In this document: positions 45,853 through 55,124 of the stretch, one piece after another
Layout of the letters: the number at the start of each line of letters is the position of its first letter
Position numbering within the stretch: position 1 is the stretch's first letter
Assembly: GCA_963818855.1 (NCBI GenBank)
Contig: CAWFUH010000011.1
Location: 1-64,000, forward strand
Length of the DNA stretch: 64,000 nucleotides
Source: Bog-159 sp963818855
GTDB taxonomy: Bacteria; Acidobacteriota; Terriglobia; Bryobacterales; Bryobacteraceae
Direction of reading: 5' to 3'
The notes under the pieces: generated by a model
Databases searched by the model: none
Told to the model about the DNA's origin: nothing
Seen by the model: the letters and a program-made list of their open reading frames with translations, nothing else
Made by a program: the position numbers and the translations under genes

Positions 45853-46098
45853 AGGCGATAGCCCCTGCGTTTCCAGACAAGAGTGAAATCGCCGGATGCG
45901 GCTGGCCGCCTCCGCGGGCGAGTGGGGGGGCGCGATACTGAAACCGGACGGAACATTAATTCGCAGGCCAGAACACGCAAAGGGCTGTTGCCGCGATAGC
46001 GCTGGGCGGCTGGCAGCCGGGCGGCACAGCCGCCATCTGTCTTATCGGCTGTCTTATCGGCCGGGAATGCCGCATCCTTGCGCTCCGGCGGGCGGGCG

Positions 46099-47952
46099 TT
46101 ACGTGGGCATCACCGCCGGGATACGAATCGAAAAGCGGGAACCCTTGCCCGGTTCACTCTCGACCGTGATATCGCCGCCCATCATCTGGCAGAATTTCTT
46201 GCTGATCGCGAGGCCCAAACCCGTGCCGTTATACTTCCGGGTGGCCGATCCATCCACCTGCGAAAACGGCTGGAATAGCTTGCCCAGATGCTCCCGGCTG
46301 ATGCCGATGCCGGTGTCGGCGACGTGTACTTCGGTCCATTCGCCGTCTTCCCTGCGCGCGCGTTCCACCGTCACGGTAACCCGTCCCCCTTCAGTAAATT
46401 TCAAGGCGTTGTTCACCAGGTTCAGCAGGCTTTGCCGGAACTTGGCGATGTCTGCGTAAGCCATCCGGGCATGCTCCGGACAATCGAATGCCAGCACGTC
46501 GCCCTGCTGCTCCGCCAGCGGCTGGACGGCACTGGATACGTCCTCTAATACCGCCGCCATATCGAAGACCTGGGCCTTCACCGTCTCGCGCCCCGCCTCG
46601 ATCTTGGACAGATCCAGAATGTCGTTGATAATCCCCAACAGCATTTGTCCGGATCGCTCGATCTTCTCCAAGTCTTCGCAAACCTCTTCCTGCGCGGGGC
46701 CGAGATAATCCTCGCGCAGCATCTGGCTGTAGCCGATCACGGCATTTAACGGGGTGCGCAGCTCGTGGCTCATATTGGCCAGAAACACGCTCTTGGCGCG
46801 ATTGGCCTGTTCGGCGGCGTCCCGCGCGCGCTCGAGTTCCTGCTCGGCGCGCTTCAGTTCGCTCATGTCCTGGGCAAGCCAGACCTGTCCTTCCATCGCT
46901 CCCGACCGGCCGCGCAAACCGCCGGAGGAAAGCAACACAGGAATGCCCCGCCCGTCTTTGGTGCGATAGGTCCTCTGCACGCTGGCCGTCGCGGGAGGCG
47001 CCTGCCCTTCGGCGATCAGCCCAACCGCCGGCTGGCCCATCAACTCGGCAGCGGCGTACCCCAGCAGTTCCTCGGTGCGCGGGTTCACCCGTTCGATGCG
47101 CCCCAGCCGGTCGGTGACGATCAGCGCCTCCCCCATCGAGCGCAAAACATTGTCCACATAATCCTTCGAGACCGTGGACTCTCCGAGACGCGCGACCATA
47201 TGGTTGAAGGCTGCCCCCAGTTGCCCGATCTCATCGACGCGATCTACCGGCGCCCGCTGGCCGAGATCGCCCGCCCCCACCAGCCGCGTAAAACCTACCA
47301 GTGTCTCGAGCGGCCACAACAGGCGGCGCAGGGTCCCGAACACCGCGCCGCAGGTCACGGCGATGCCGAACAGGATCATGCCCACGCTGTAGGTCAACAT
47401 CTGGCGGTAAAAGGCGCGCTCCTTCTGCAGGGAAAGACCCAAGCGTAATGTACCCAGCGTGGACGCGTTCCGGCGGGCCGGCTCCCAGTCCATTAACCGG
47501 TCATGATCGGGCGCCCGCACCGGCATATGGATCTCCACGAAATGCTCGCCGGCGGAGCGCAACGAGGTCTCCGGTTTCCCGAAGTTGGCGCCCGGCGCCA
47601 GCGCCGGAACCACCCGGAAACGGCCCGGCCGGACCAGCGCGCAGAGCCGTTGTCCGGCGGGGTTCAGGACTTCCAGGAACAGCACGTCTTCGTTGGCATA
47701 GGAAGCCTCCAGCAAGCGCCGCGTCTCGGCCAGGTCCCCCACCAGCAACGGGAATTGCAATTCGTCCGCTAAGTATTGTGCCAGGGACGCACCCCGCAAT
47801 TCGAATTGCTGCTCCAGCTTGCGATCCTCGATCCACAGGAAAACACCGACTCCGGATAGCGAAATAACGGTCAGCAGCCCGGCCGTGGCCGCCGTGCCCT
47901 TCATCAGCATGCTGGCCGAGAAGCGCTTCCCGAGGCGCGCCATCGGGTTCAT
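46099..47952 (-). CDS. PAS-containing membrane histidine kinase
   Basis: 617 residues from ATG 47952, which overlaps the preceding stop (ATGA). Membrane helix about 17-41, periplasmic domain to about 184, second helix about 185-208, HAMP about 210-262, PAS about 275-375 (VTDRLGRIERVNPRTEELLG), HisKA (LANMSHELRTPLNAVIGYSQ, His about 396) and HATPase with NLVNNALKF, VADTGIGISREHLGK, FSQVDGS and NGTGLGLAISKKF. Partner of the adjacent binding protein and TonB receptor by operon position; phosphate would go to the two receiver proteins downstream. Confidence 0.92.
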   Translation of the reverse strand: MNPMARLGKRFSASMLMKGTAATAGLLTVISLSGVGVFLWIEDRKLEQQFELRGASLAQYLADELQFPLLVGDLAETRRLLEASYANEDVLFLEVLNPAGQRLCALVRPGRFRVVPALAPGANFGKPETSLRSAGEHFVEIHMPVRAPDHDRLMDWEPARRNASTLGTLRLGLSLQKERAFYRQMLTYSVGMILFGIAVTCGAVFGTLRRLLWPLETLVGFTRLVGAGDLGQRAPVDRVDEIGQLGAAFNHMVARLGESTVSKDYVDNVLRSMGEALIVTDRLGRIERVNPRTEELLGYAAAELMGQPAVGLIAEGQAPPATASVQRTYRTKDGRGIPVLLSSGGLRGRSGAMEGQVWLAQDMSELKRAEQELERARDAAEQANRAKSVFLANMSHELRTPLNAVIGYSQMLREDYLGPAQEEVCEDLEKIERSGQMLLGIINDILDLSKIEAGRETVKAQVFDMAAVLEDVSSAVQPLAEQQGDVLAFDCPEHARMAYADIAKFRQSLLNLVNNALKFTEGGRVTVTVERARREDGEWTEVHVADTGIGISREHLGKLFQPFSQVDGSATRKYNGTGLGLAISKKFCQMMGGDITVESEPGKGSRFSIRIPAVMPT

Positions 47953-48887
47953 CGCAGGACCACCAAATCCGGGTTGGCCCCGGCGTTGAAATCGATTCCC
48001 AGCATGCGCAGCACCTTGGCGTTCACCGCCACATTCACCTTGCGCGGTGTCTCCCAACTGCTGCAATCCCCCGGTTCCAGGCAGCGGCGCACCAGGTCGG
48101 CGGTTTGCTGCCCCACACCGCGGTAATCCGGATAGATCGCCACGGCCGCGCCCGCGCGCAGGAAAGCGGGCGAGAATCCCACGATCGGCAGGCGGTTCTC
48201 GAGCGATGCCATGATCAGGGGACGCGCCGTGGCGCTGTTATAAAGGGAGCCGTCCGGGAGGCAGACCACGAAATCCACCTTCTTGCGGAATGCCAGAAAT
48301 ACGGGCAGCAACTCCTCCGCCATGGCGCACTCGGCGATCAGGAGCGGATCCGGGTCCGACGCCTGGCCGCGGGCCGGCTTGGTCAGTTCCCCTCCCCGGC
48401 GCGGATTCCGGATGACACCCACCCGTGTCTTGTCCGGAAACAGCTTGCGCAACTCCGCGCTCAACGTGCGCATGGGGATGTCCAGGTAAACAGCCGCGGT
48501 CACCCGGCCGGCCGTGGGTGTGGCGCCGCCGCGATCGGCTTCGAGCGTCATGGTGGATATGGTCTTGACCGCGGCTGCCTGCGCCTCGACCGCGTGCACG
48601 GCGTCCGAGCCTACAGCCACGATGGCCGCCGGCTTAAGCGACATCTCCAGCGCGGCGTCCCCGCCATAGGTGGCCTTCGTGACGTCCAGAAGGTCCAGGG
48701 CGATGTCACTGCCCGACAGTCGCTGGCGCAGACCCTCTACGGCTTCCGCGCATGGCTCGAGCGCCGGGGGAAACACGACGGCCACGCGCCTGCCTCCGGC
48801 CGTCATGGCGGCGCGCAGACTTCCGGATACAACCCGGAACCCCAGGACTGCCGGCAGCGCGATCAGCATGTTGCGGCGGGAGAGCAT
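47949..48887 (-). CDS. Periplasmic ABC-type substrate-binding protein (PF04392-like)
   Basis: 312 residues from ATG 48887. N-terminus SRRNMLIALPAVLGF suggests a signal or Tat-like sequence. The body has two alpha/beta lobes: VAVVFPPALEPCAEAVEGLR, PAAIVAVGSDAVHAVEAQA, TRVGVIRNPRRGG, LPIVGFSPAFLRAGAAVAIY and the end YRGVGQQTADLVRRCLE...VNVAVNAKVLRMLGID. This is the ABC_sub_bind family, often found beside sensor kinases without transporter genes. No permease or ATPase here, so a sensing role for the kinase is likely. Confidence 0.82.
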   Translation of the reverse strand: MLSRRNMLIALPAVLGFRVVSGSLRAAMTAGGRRVAVVFPPALEPCAEAVEGLRQRLSGSDIALDLLDVTKATYGGDAALEMSLKPAAIVAVGSDAVHAVEAQAAAVKTISTMTLEADRGGATPTAGRVTAAVYLDIPMRTLSAELRKLFPDKTRVGVIRNPRRGGELTKPARGQASDPDPLLIAECAMAEELLPVFLAFRKKVDFVVCLPDGSLYNSATARPLIMASLENRLPIVGFSPAFLRAGAAVAIYPDYRGVGQQTADLVRRCLEPGDCSSWETPRKVNVAVNAKVLRMLGIDFNAGANPDLVVLR

Positions 48888-48892
48888 GCGTC

Positions 48893-50896
48893 CTATTCGC
48901 CAGACCTCCAGATCAACTTCACGAACGCCGTGCGGCCGTCGGCGGGCATCTGGTCTACTGATGATTCCATCGGCAGCGCGATCGGGTCCGTATAAGCCCA
49001 ATTCAGCGCATTCCGGACGCCGGCTACCAGATCGAAACCGTGAAACAGTTTGTTGGTCGAGATGGTCGCATTCACCAAAGCCACCGGACGTGTGGACGCG
49101 CGCGACATGGTCCAACGCGCGCTCAGATACTCGACATCCGTGCTGAAATAAATACGGTCGCGAAAGACCGGCACCGCGGCGCGGAATTTGCCCATCTCGC
49201 CCGGCGCGTTGGGCAGCAAATCGTGCCCGGTGACATCTACCGCCCGGTCGAGGCTCAGGCTGGCGGTCGTTTCGAGCCAGGGCGCCACGTGCCCGCCCAA
49301 CTCAAAATCGATTCCGTCGGATTTATAAGCGCCGCAGTTCTGGTATTGCGAAAGTGAACCGCCGATCCAGACCGCTTCGATTACGGAACGCAAGTCGTAA
49401 TGGTAGGCGTTGATTAAGCCGTAGGCGGACTTGCCGATCTTGTGCTCCGCCGAGAGTTCTACCGCCTCCGCCGTTTCGGGACGCAACCCCAGGTTGGCCA
49501 CCTGGCTGATGCCATCCTGATAGTACTGCTCGTAAACGCTGGGAGTGCGAAACGGCCGGCCATACACCAGCTTGTATGAAGTCCGCTGGGTAGGTTGGTA
49601 CACCAGGGCGGCGCGCGGCGACAGGTACGTGCCATAGTTCTGGGAAGCGTCGAAGCGAGCGCCGAGGTAGGCCGTCCAATTTTTGGTGATGTCCCACTCC
49701 TGCTGCACGAAAGGCGCAATGGTCCGGTCCGGATGGCTCATATCCAAGTTGACCGTTCGGTCCGGCGAGTAATCCACGTTGTCGACATCGTTCCGCAGTT
49801 CGAGTTTCCCGCTGAGTCCTACCGTGAGCAGCCCGACCCGGGGTACCGCCTGACTGTAAGTCACCTGCGAACTCATCCAGTCGTCGCGGACGATATCGCG
49901 GTTGTCCAGGATGCCGAACGGTTCGACATAGTCGTAGCGGTCCCAGTATCGCGACTGGTCATAGTAAGTTTCCCACCGCAATTCGCCACCACTGGCGAAA
50001 TCGTGAGTATAGGACGCGCCGGCGAAATTGCGCGCTACGCGCTCGAATTGTCCCTGGTCGTTGAATTGGGTGCCGTTGCTCAATATCGGCGCTCGTTCCA
50101 GATCGTCGTTGACATACGCCGTGAAGTTCCACGCGCCCCATTCCAGGTTCATGAAGCTGTGATAGCCGCTCTGGCCGTCCACATGATTGGCGATGCCGTT
50201 GTTTTGCCCGGAGCTGTCGAGGCCCGGCACAAAGAGATTTTGCCCCGCTCCCAGAAACCCGGAGCCTTCGATCAGGAGATTCGCGCCGTGACCGAGATTC
50301 AGCGAGCTCATCCAGATCGCTTTCTGCGGGCCGCCGCTGCCTGCTTCGGTGCTGACCATCGTCTGCGGGCTGTCCACCGGCGTCTTGGTGACCACGTTGA
50401 TGGTCGCTAATATGCCGTTGCTGCCGTAGAGAGCCGAACTGGGGCCGCGTATGATCTCGATACGATCCACCAGGTCCAGATCCAGACCAAAATCCTGGCC
50501 GAAAAACGTGTTCGAATCGCCGGTGATTTCGGTCATCGGATGACCGTTAATCATCACCAGGAAGCAGGTGTTGAGATCGCCCGGCACGGCGAAGCCCCGC
50601 ACTCCCGACGAAAAGGTGAGGTGGTCGCTGGTTACGGTAAAGCCCCGCGCGGATGCCAGGACGTCGGCCAAAGTCCGGTAGCCGTACTGATGGATCTCGG
50701 CCGCCGTGATCACCGTGACGCTGGCCGGCGCCTCCGCCAGCGTTTGCGAATGCAGCGCTGCGCCGACCACCTGCGGCATGTCGCCAAACAGCGCATCTTC
50801 ACCGGACGAATTGGCCGGGGCGTCCGGCGCGTCGCCGGCGTGCAGCGTGGCGACGGCCAGAAGCGCTGCCGAAAAAAAGAATAATAGTGAACGCAT
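48893..50896 (-). CDS. TonB-dependent outer-membrane receptor
   Basis: 667 residues from ATG 50896, signal peptide about 1-21. Plug domain about 40-155 (VVGAALHSQTLAEAPASVTV, IHQYGYRTLADVLASARGF, VDRIEIIRGPSSALYGSNGI), then a barrel with YKLVYGRPFRTPSVYEQYY and VANLGLRPETAEAVELSAEH, ending FVKLIWRSGE. The conventional size and lack of an N-terminal carboxypeptidase-type domain separate it from the Oar-like receptor at 27637. Ends 5 bases before the binding protein gene. The ligand is unknown. Confidence 0.92.
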   Translation of the reverse strand: MRSLLFFFSAALLAVATLHAGDAPDAPANSSGEDALFGDMPQVVGAALHSQTLAEAPASVTVITAAEIHQYGYRTLADVLASARGFTVTSDHLTFSSGVRGFAVPGDLNTCFLVMINGHPMTEITGDSNTFFGQDFGLDLDLVDRIEIIRGPSSALYGSNGILATINVVTKTPVDSPQTMVSTEAGSGGPQKAIWMSSLNLGHGANLLIEGSGFLGAGQNLFVPGLDSSGQNNGIANHVDGQSGYHSFMNLEWGAWNFTAYVNDDLERAPILSNGTQFNDQGQFERVARNFAGASYTHDFASGGELRWETYYDQSRYWDRYDYVEPFGILDNRDIVRDDWMSSQVTYSQAVPRVGLLTVGLSGKLELRNDVDNVDYSPDRTVNLDMSHPDRTIAPFVQQEWDITKNWTAYLGARFDASQNYGTYLSPRAALVYQPTQRTSYKLVYGRPFRTPSVYEQYYQDGISQVANLGLRPETAEAVELSAEHKIGKSAYGLINAYHYDLRSVIEAVWIGGSLSQYQNCGAYKSDGIDFELGGHVAPWLETTASLSLDRAVDVTGHDLLPNAPGEMGKFRAAVPVFRDRIYFSTDVEYLSARWTMSRASTRPVALVNATISTNKLFHGFDLVAGVRNALNWAYTDPIALPMESSVDQMPADGRTAFVKLIWRSGE

Positions 50897-50938
50897 TAGA
50901 CACGTCTGATTCCCTAATCGGCAGATTTTCAGAAAACT

Positions 50939-50984
50939 GTGGGGCGGGCTCTCAACCTGCGGCGCCTCGCAGGCCGCGGGCCAC
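50939..50984. repeat. Hairpin repeat related to family A
   Basis: Begins GTGGGGCGGGC and ends GGGCCAC, with perfect hairpin CCTGCG-GCGCCT-CGCAGG (50956-50973). The flanking GTGG and CCAC match the ends of family A, but the centre differs. Lies 43 bases upstream of the TonB receptor start, so it could form in its leader. Confidence 0.5.
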
Positions 50985-51139
50985 ATAACCGCTAAGGTAA
51001 GGAAAAATTGCGTCCGGGCAGCCCGTTTTTGGCCGACGGGATTGCTTCTCTATAGAGGCACCCCTATACGAATGCGAGCAGACCTGCATGGACCGCCCTG
51101 TCGCTCGCCTTGGCTGCGGCGGCACGGCCAGACCGTTCG

Positions 51140-51415
51140 GCCACTCGGCCGTGAAAACGACAAGGGTTTGCTTTCATTAATGCGCTCAACGCAGGGCAAC
51201 AAAAGCGTGCGATCCTCGACTATGAGGGCATCACCTGCCTCAGAATTGGACGCGGATCAGCAGGCTCTGCTGCTCGACGTGGTGCATGAGTGGGTCGGCA
51301 TCCTCAACGACGAGGCGGCAGCCGCAAAGATGGCGGAAATCAAGGCCAACCTGCCGAAAGCGTATTTCGCCTGGAGCGGAGCCACGACGAACGGCGGCTT
51401 GCTTGGTGACTTCAC
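51140..51415 (+). pseudogene. DUF3500-family gene remnant
   Basis: Fragments GRENDKG, then one frame over NALNAGQQKRAILDYEG, then LDADQQALLLDVVHEWVGIL, NDEAAAAKMAEIKANLPKAY and FAWSGATT match the C-terminal third of DUF3500 proteins. The piece between the second and third fragments is mostly lost, and the upstream two thirds and the final segment are absent. Nothing else recognisable lies between 50990 and 51556. Confidence 0.6.
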
Positions 51416-51556
51416 CGATTCATTAAGACCCTGGCAGAATCAGAGGGGGCGCGATCTGGCCCGCGCGAGCCAAGAAAAGCGCCACCTCCGTTTTTGCCGA
51501 TCCAAACAACAGGAACGGGGGTAATACCAAGTTGACAGCTCTCTTCTCCGCCGGGT

Positions 51557-53822
51557 TCAGGCAAGGTCGTAGCGATCGAGATCCATCACCTTGTTCCACG
51601 CAGCCACGAAGTCCTTCACAAATGCCTCCTTCGAGTCGCCACATGCATAGACTTCCGCGATTGCCCGGAGCTGGGAGTGAGAACCGAAGATAAGGTCGAC
51701 ACGGGTGCCGGTCCACTTGATTTGGCCCGTCGCGCGATCGCGCCCCTCATACACGCCTTCGGATGTAGGGGAGGGCTGCCACTTCGTATTCATGTCGAGC
51801 AGGTTGACGAAGAAATCATTCGTCAGCGTCTCGGGCCGGTTGGTGAAGACCCCGTGTTTGGACTGCCCGAAGTTAGCATTCAAGGCGCGCATGCCGCCGA
51901 CCAGAACCGTCATCTCGGGGGCAGTCAGCTTCAGCAACTGCGCCCGATCCACCAGCAGCTCCTCCGCCGGTCTTTGGTGTCCGTTCCGGAGGTAGTTGCG
52001 GAACCCGTCAGCGATCGGCTCGAGTACGCGCGAAGGAGTGCGCATCGGTCTGCTCCTGCGAAGCGTCCATGCGCCCGGGCGAGAAGGGGACCTTCACAGA
52101 GTGGCCGGCCTTTTTAGCAGCTTCCTCGACGGCTGCGCAGCCGCCCAGAACGATCAGGTCAGCAAGCGAGACCTTCTTCCCGCCGGACTGCGAGCTGTTG
52201 AAATCCTTCTGGATCGCCTCCAACTTCTGCAGGACCTTAGCCAATTCGGCCGGTTGATTCGGTTCCCAATCCTTCTGTGGCGCGAGGCGAATGCGCGCCC
52301 CGTTAGCCCCGCCGCGCATGTCACCGCCGCGGAAGGTTGCCGCAGACGCCCAGGCCGTGGTGACCAGTTGTGAGATGGAGAGTCCGGATGCGAGGATCTT
52401 GGCCTTCAATGCCGCAATGTCCCGTTCGCCGATCAGTTCATGATCCACTGCCGGGATGGGGTCCTGCCACAGCAGCGGCTGCGCAGGAACGAGCGGGCCA
52501 AGATATCGGGACAACGGCCCCATGTCGCGGTGGGTCAGCTTGAACCAGGCCTTGGCGAACGCGTCCGCGAACTCCTGGGGGTTCTGTTGGAAATGCTTCG
52601 AAATCTTCGCGTAGCTGGGATCCACCTTCAGTGCGAGGTCCGTGGTGAACATCATGGGGGCGTGCTTCTTCGACGGATCGTGGGCATCCGGCACGGCGCC
52701 CGCCGCGGATCCGTTCTTGGGCGTCCATTGTTGCGCACCGGCGGGACTCTTGGTGAGTTCCCATTCATAGCCGAACAGGTTGTCGAAGTAGTTGTTGTCC
52801 CACTTTACGGGGTTGGTGGTCCATGCGCCCTCCAACCCGCTGGAGATCGTGTCGACGCCTTTGCCGCTGCCAAAGGTGTTCTTCCAGCCGAAGCCCTGCT
52901 CTTCGATGGCGGCGCCCTCGGGTTCGGGACCTACAAACTTGTCCGGCTCGGCAGCGCCATGGGCTTTGCCGAACGTGTGTCCGCCGGCGATGAGGGCCAC
53001 CGTCTCCTCGTCGTTCATCGCCATGCGGGCGAAGGTCTCCCGGATATCGCGTGCCGCGGCGACTGGATCCGGCTTTCCATTGGGCCCTTCCGGATTCACG
53101 TAAATCAGGCCCATCTGAACAGCGGCCAGGGGATTCTCCAGCTCACGATCGCCGCTGTAGCGCTCGTCCGCCAGCCACTTGCCCTCAGGCCCCCAGTAAA
53201 TGTCCTCCAGGGGCTCCCAGACATCCTCGCGCCCGCCGCCGAAACCGAAGGTCTTGAACCCCATCGATTCCAATGCGACGTTACCGGCGAGAATCATCAG
53301 GTCGGCCCAGGAGATTTTCCGGCCATACTTCTGCTTGATCGGCCAGAGCAAGCGGCGCGCCTTATCCAGGCTCACGTTGTCCGGCCAGCTGTTGAGGGGC
53401 GCAAATCGCTGTCCTCCGGAACCCGCGCCGCCGCGGCCATCGGCGATACGGTACGAGCCTGCGCTATGCCACGCCATACGGATGAAGAACGGCCCATAGT
53501 GGCCGTAGTCCGCGGGCCACCAGTCCTGCGATGTGGTCATCGCGGCATGCAGGTCCTGGATCACGGCATCCAGGTCAAGGCTCTTGAATTCTTCAGCATA
53601 ATTGAACTCCTTGTCCATAGGATTGGACAGCGGGGAGTGCTGGTGCAGGATCTTCAGGTTCAGCTGGTTCGGCCACCAGCCTGCATTCGCCGGGGCCCCC
53701 GCCACGGTGTGTCTGCGAGCGCCGCCCGATACCGGGCACTTGGATTCGGTTGACCCGTTTCGCTCCTGATGATCGGGGACAGGCTCCCCCACTGCGGTGG
53801 TGAATTGTTTTTCCTTTTCCAT
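51557..53822 (-). CDS. katG: Catalase-peroxidase KatG, one frameshift
   Basis: Haem enzyme removing H2O2. About 755 residues when joined. N-terminal domain has the distal triad in FFIRMAWHSAGSYR, GGGREDVWEPLEDIYWG, the Tyr of the Met-Tyr-Trp adduct in MGLIYVNPEGPNGKPD and the proximal His in IAGGHTFGKAHGA. The C-terminal domain follows. The frame changes at about 52027-52032: DAHSFA should continue VLEPIADGFRNYL, which needs removal of one base in GCGCG. The rest (LLKLTAPEMTVLVGGMRALN) is intact. Directly downstream of perR, same strand, 70 bases apart. Confidence 0.94.
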
Positions 53823-53892
53823 TTGTTCATCTTCCTTCGTCTTCCATCGAATTAGTCAAAAAAACTGTTACGCACTACGAAACCCCTCCTGG

Positions 53893-54318
53893 TTAACCGG
53901 AAGAGCGCCGCCGGGCGCACTTCGTGCAGAGCCCGCGAAAAATGAGTTCGCATTCGCGAACAATCCGCTTACCGAGGGACCCCGCGGCCGGCTTGGGCAC
54001 GTCGTACCACTCAATGTCCTCAACATTGCCGCAGCGGTCGCAGATGAAGTGGTGATGCGGCACGCCTTTCGCATCGAATCGCGCACCGCGGCCCTCGACG
54101 GCCACTTCACGCACCAAACCCGCCTGCACCAGGTCCCGCAGGTTGTTATAGGTCGTGGCCCTGGAAGAGCGCGGATCCACGCGATTCACGGCTTCGAAGA
54201 TTTCCGCGGCTGTGGGATGCCGGTTGTGTTCCATCAAGAATGCCATCACGGCGTAGCGCTGTGGAGTGCACCGCAGCCCGCTGTCTTCCAAGGACCGCTT
54301 AATCGCATCGGCGTCCAT
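53893..54318 (-). CDS. perR: PerR-type peroxide-sensing repressor (Fur family)
   Basis: 141 residues. Winged helix (CTPQRYAVMAFLMEHNRHPTA, SRATTYNNLRDLVQAG), regulatory metal site residues in FDAKG, HHHF and NVEDIEW, and Zn Cys pairs in CDRCG and CTKCARR. The Asp following CDRCGNVE matches the Asp104 position that, in Bacillus PerR, distinguishes peroxide sensors from Fur. Metal-catalysed oxidation of its histidines would release DNA. The katG gene behind it is the expected target. Divergent from ureF, with a palindromic operator candidate in the gap. Confidence 0.88.
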   Translation of the reverse strand: MDADAIKRSLEDSGLRCTPQRYAVMAFLMEHNRHPTAAEIFEAVNRVDPRSSRATTYNNLRDLVQAGLVREVAVEGRGARFDAKGVPHHHFICDRCGNVEDIEWYDVPKPAAGSLGKRIVRECELIFRGLCTKCARRRSSG

Positions 54319-54324
54319 TAGAGT

Positions 54325-54339
54325 TTAGACTATATCTAA
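54325..54339 (-). promoter_or_regulatory. Candidate Per box
   Basis: TTAGACTATATCTAA: a 7-1-7 inverted repeat with outer TTAGA/TCTAA arms, close in form to Per and Fur boxes (7-1-7, TTATAAT type). It is 7 bases before the perR ATG, in an AT-rich patch unlike the surrounding DNA, consistent with autorepression of perR-katG. Confidence 0.55.
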
Positions 54340-54355
54340 TATGATATTTTGTCAA
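54329..54355 (-). promoter_or_regulatory. Candidate promoter of perR-katG
   Basis: Minus-strand TTGACA (54355-54350) and TATAGT (54334-54329), spacer 15 bases, a little short. The -10 lies inside the Per box, so binding would block polymerase. Confidence 0.45.
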
Positions 54356-54440
54356 GACTCATGCCTTTAGCTGCAGAAGTGAGCAGAAGACTGGCGCGTG
54401 GCGAAGCCGCAGTGGTTTGAGGTGTAGACTGGTTCCATCC

Positions 54441-55118
54441 ATGTTCGCCGACACGCTTGGCTTCATCCGCCTGCTGCAACTGGCCGATAGCGCGCTGCCC
54501 ATCGGCGGGGCCGCCCACTCCTTCGGCATCGAGACACTGACCGCCGACGGATCGCTCCACACCCAACAATTGGCGGAGTTTCTGCGCGGATGGATCGAGG
54601 AGGTTGGAACATTAGAGGCAGCCTGGTGCCTGCAAGCAGCCGCGATCGCCCTCGCAGACGATAGCGAAGCGTGGGTCGATCTAAACAGGACGATAGCTGC
54701 GATGAAGCCGGCGCGCGAAAGCCGGCATGCCGGCAGCGTACTGGGACGTCGCTTTCTGGACCTGGCTGCCGCCTTGACCGGCGATCCGCTCCTGGCCCAG
54801 TTCGCAAACAACACTGGCGATTGTCACCTGGCGGTGGCGTTTGGCGCCACCGGGCAAGCCCTGAATATAGATCCCAAAATCACGGCGGCGGCTTATCTGC
54901 ATCAATCGGTAGCGGGTCTGATCGCCGCCTGCCAAAAACTGCTGCCACTGGGCCAACGCCAGTCGAGCGGGCTGCTCTGGGATCTCAAACCGGCGATCCT
55001 GTCAGCCGTTGATCGGGCCGCCGCCGCCCCGCTCCCAACCGTTGGATGCTTCGCGCCCGCCATCGAAATCGCCTCGATGCGGCATCCATGGCTCTCCACG
55101 CGCTTGTTCGTTTCCTGA
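54441..55118 (+). CDS. ureF: Urease accessory protein UreF
   Basis: 225 residues from ATG 54441. Part of the UreD-UreF-UreG complex that delivers Ni and CO2 to apo-urease. Family landmarks: FIRLLQLADSALPIGGAAHS, FGIETL, and FGATGQALNIDPKITAAAYL followed by HQSVAGLIAACQKLLPLGQ. First gene of the island and divergent from perR; no leader riboswitch is visible in the roughly 100-base gap. Confidence 0.93.
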   Translation: MFADTLGFIRLLQLADSALPIGGAAHSFGIETLTADGSLHTQQLAEFLRGWIEEVGTLEAAWCLQAAAIALADDSEAWVDLNRTIAAMKPARESRHAGSVLGRRFLDLAAALTGDPLLAQFANNTGDCHLAVAFGATGQALNIDPKITAAAYLHQSVAGLIAACQKLLPLGQRQSSGLLWDLKPAILSAVDRAAAAPLPTVGCFAPAIEIASMRHPWLSTRLFVS

Positions 55119-55124
55119 GGACAC

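Noticed and set aside
47949..48887. Tryptophan/tyrosine ABC transporter binding protein with linked permease
   Set aside because: No permease or ATPase genes adjoin; the neighbours are a receptor and a kinase.
54319..54440. Guanidine or other riboswitch upstream of ureF
   Set aside because: Only about 100 bases are available, much of it taken by the perR promoter and operator, and none of the guanidine aptamer motifs I know is visible.
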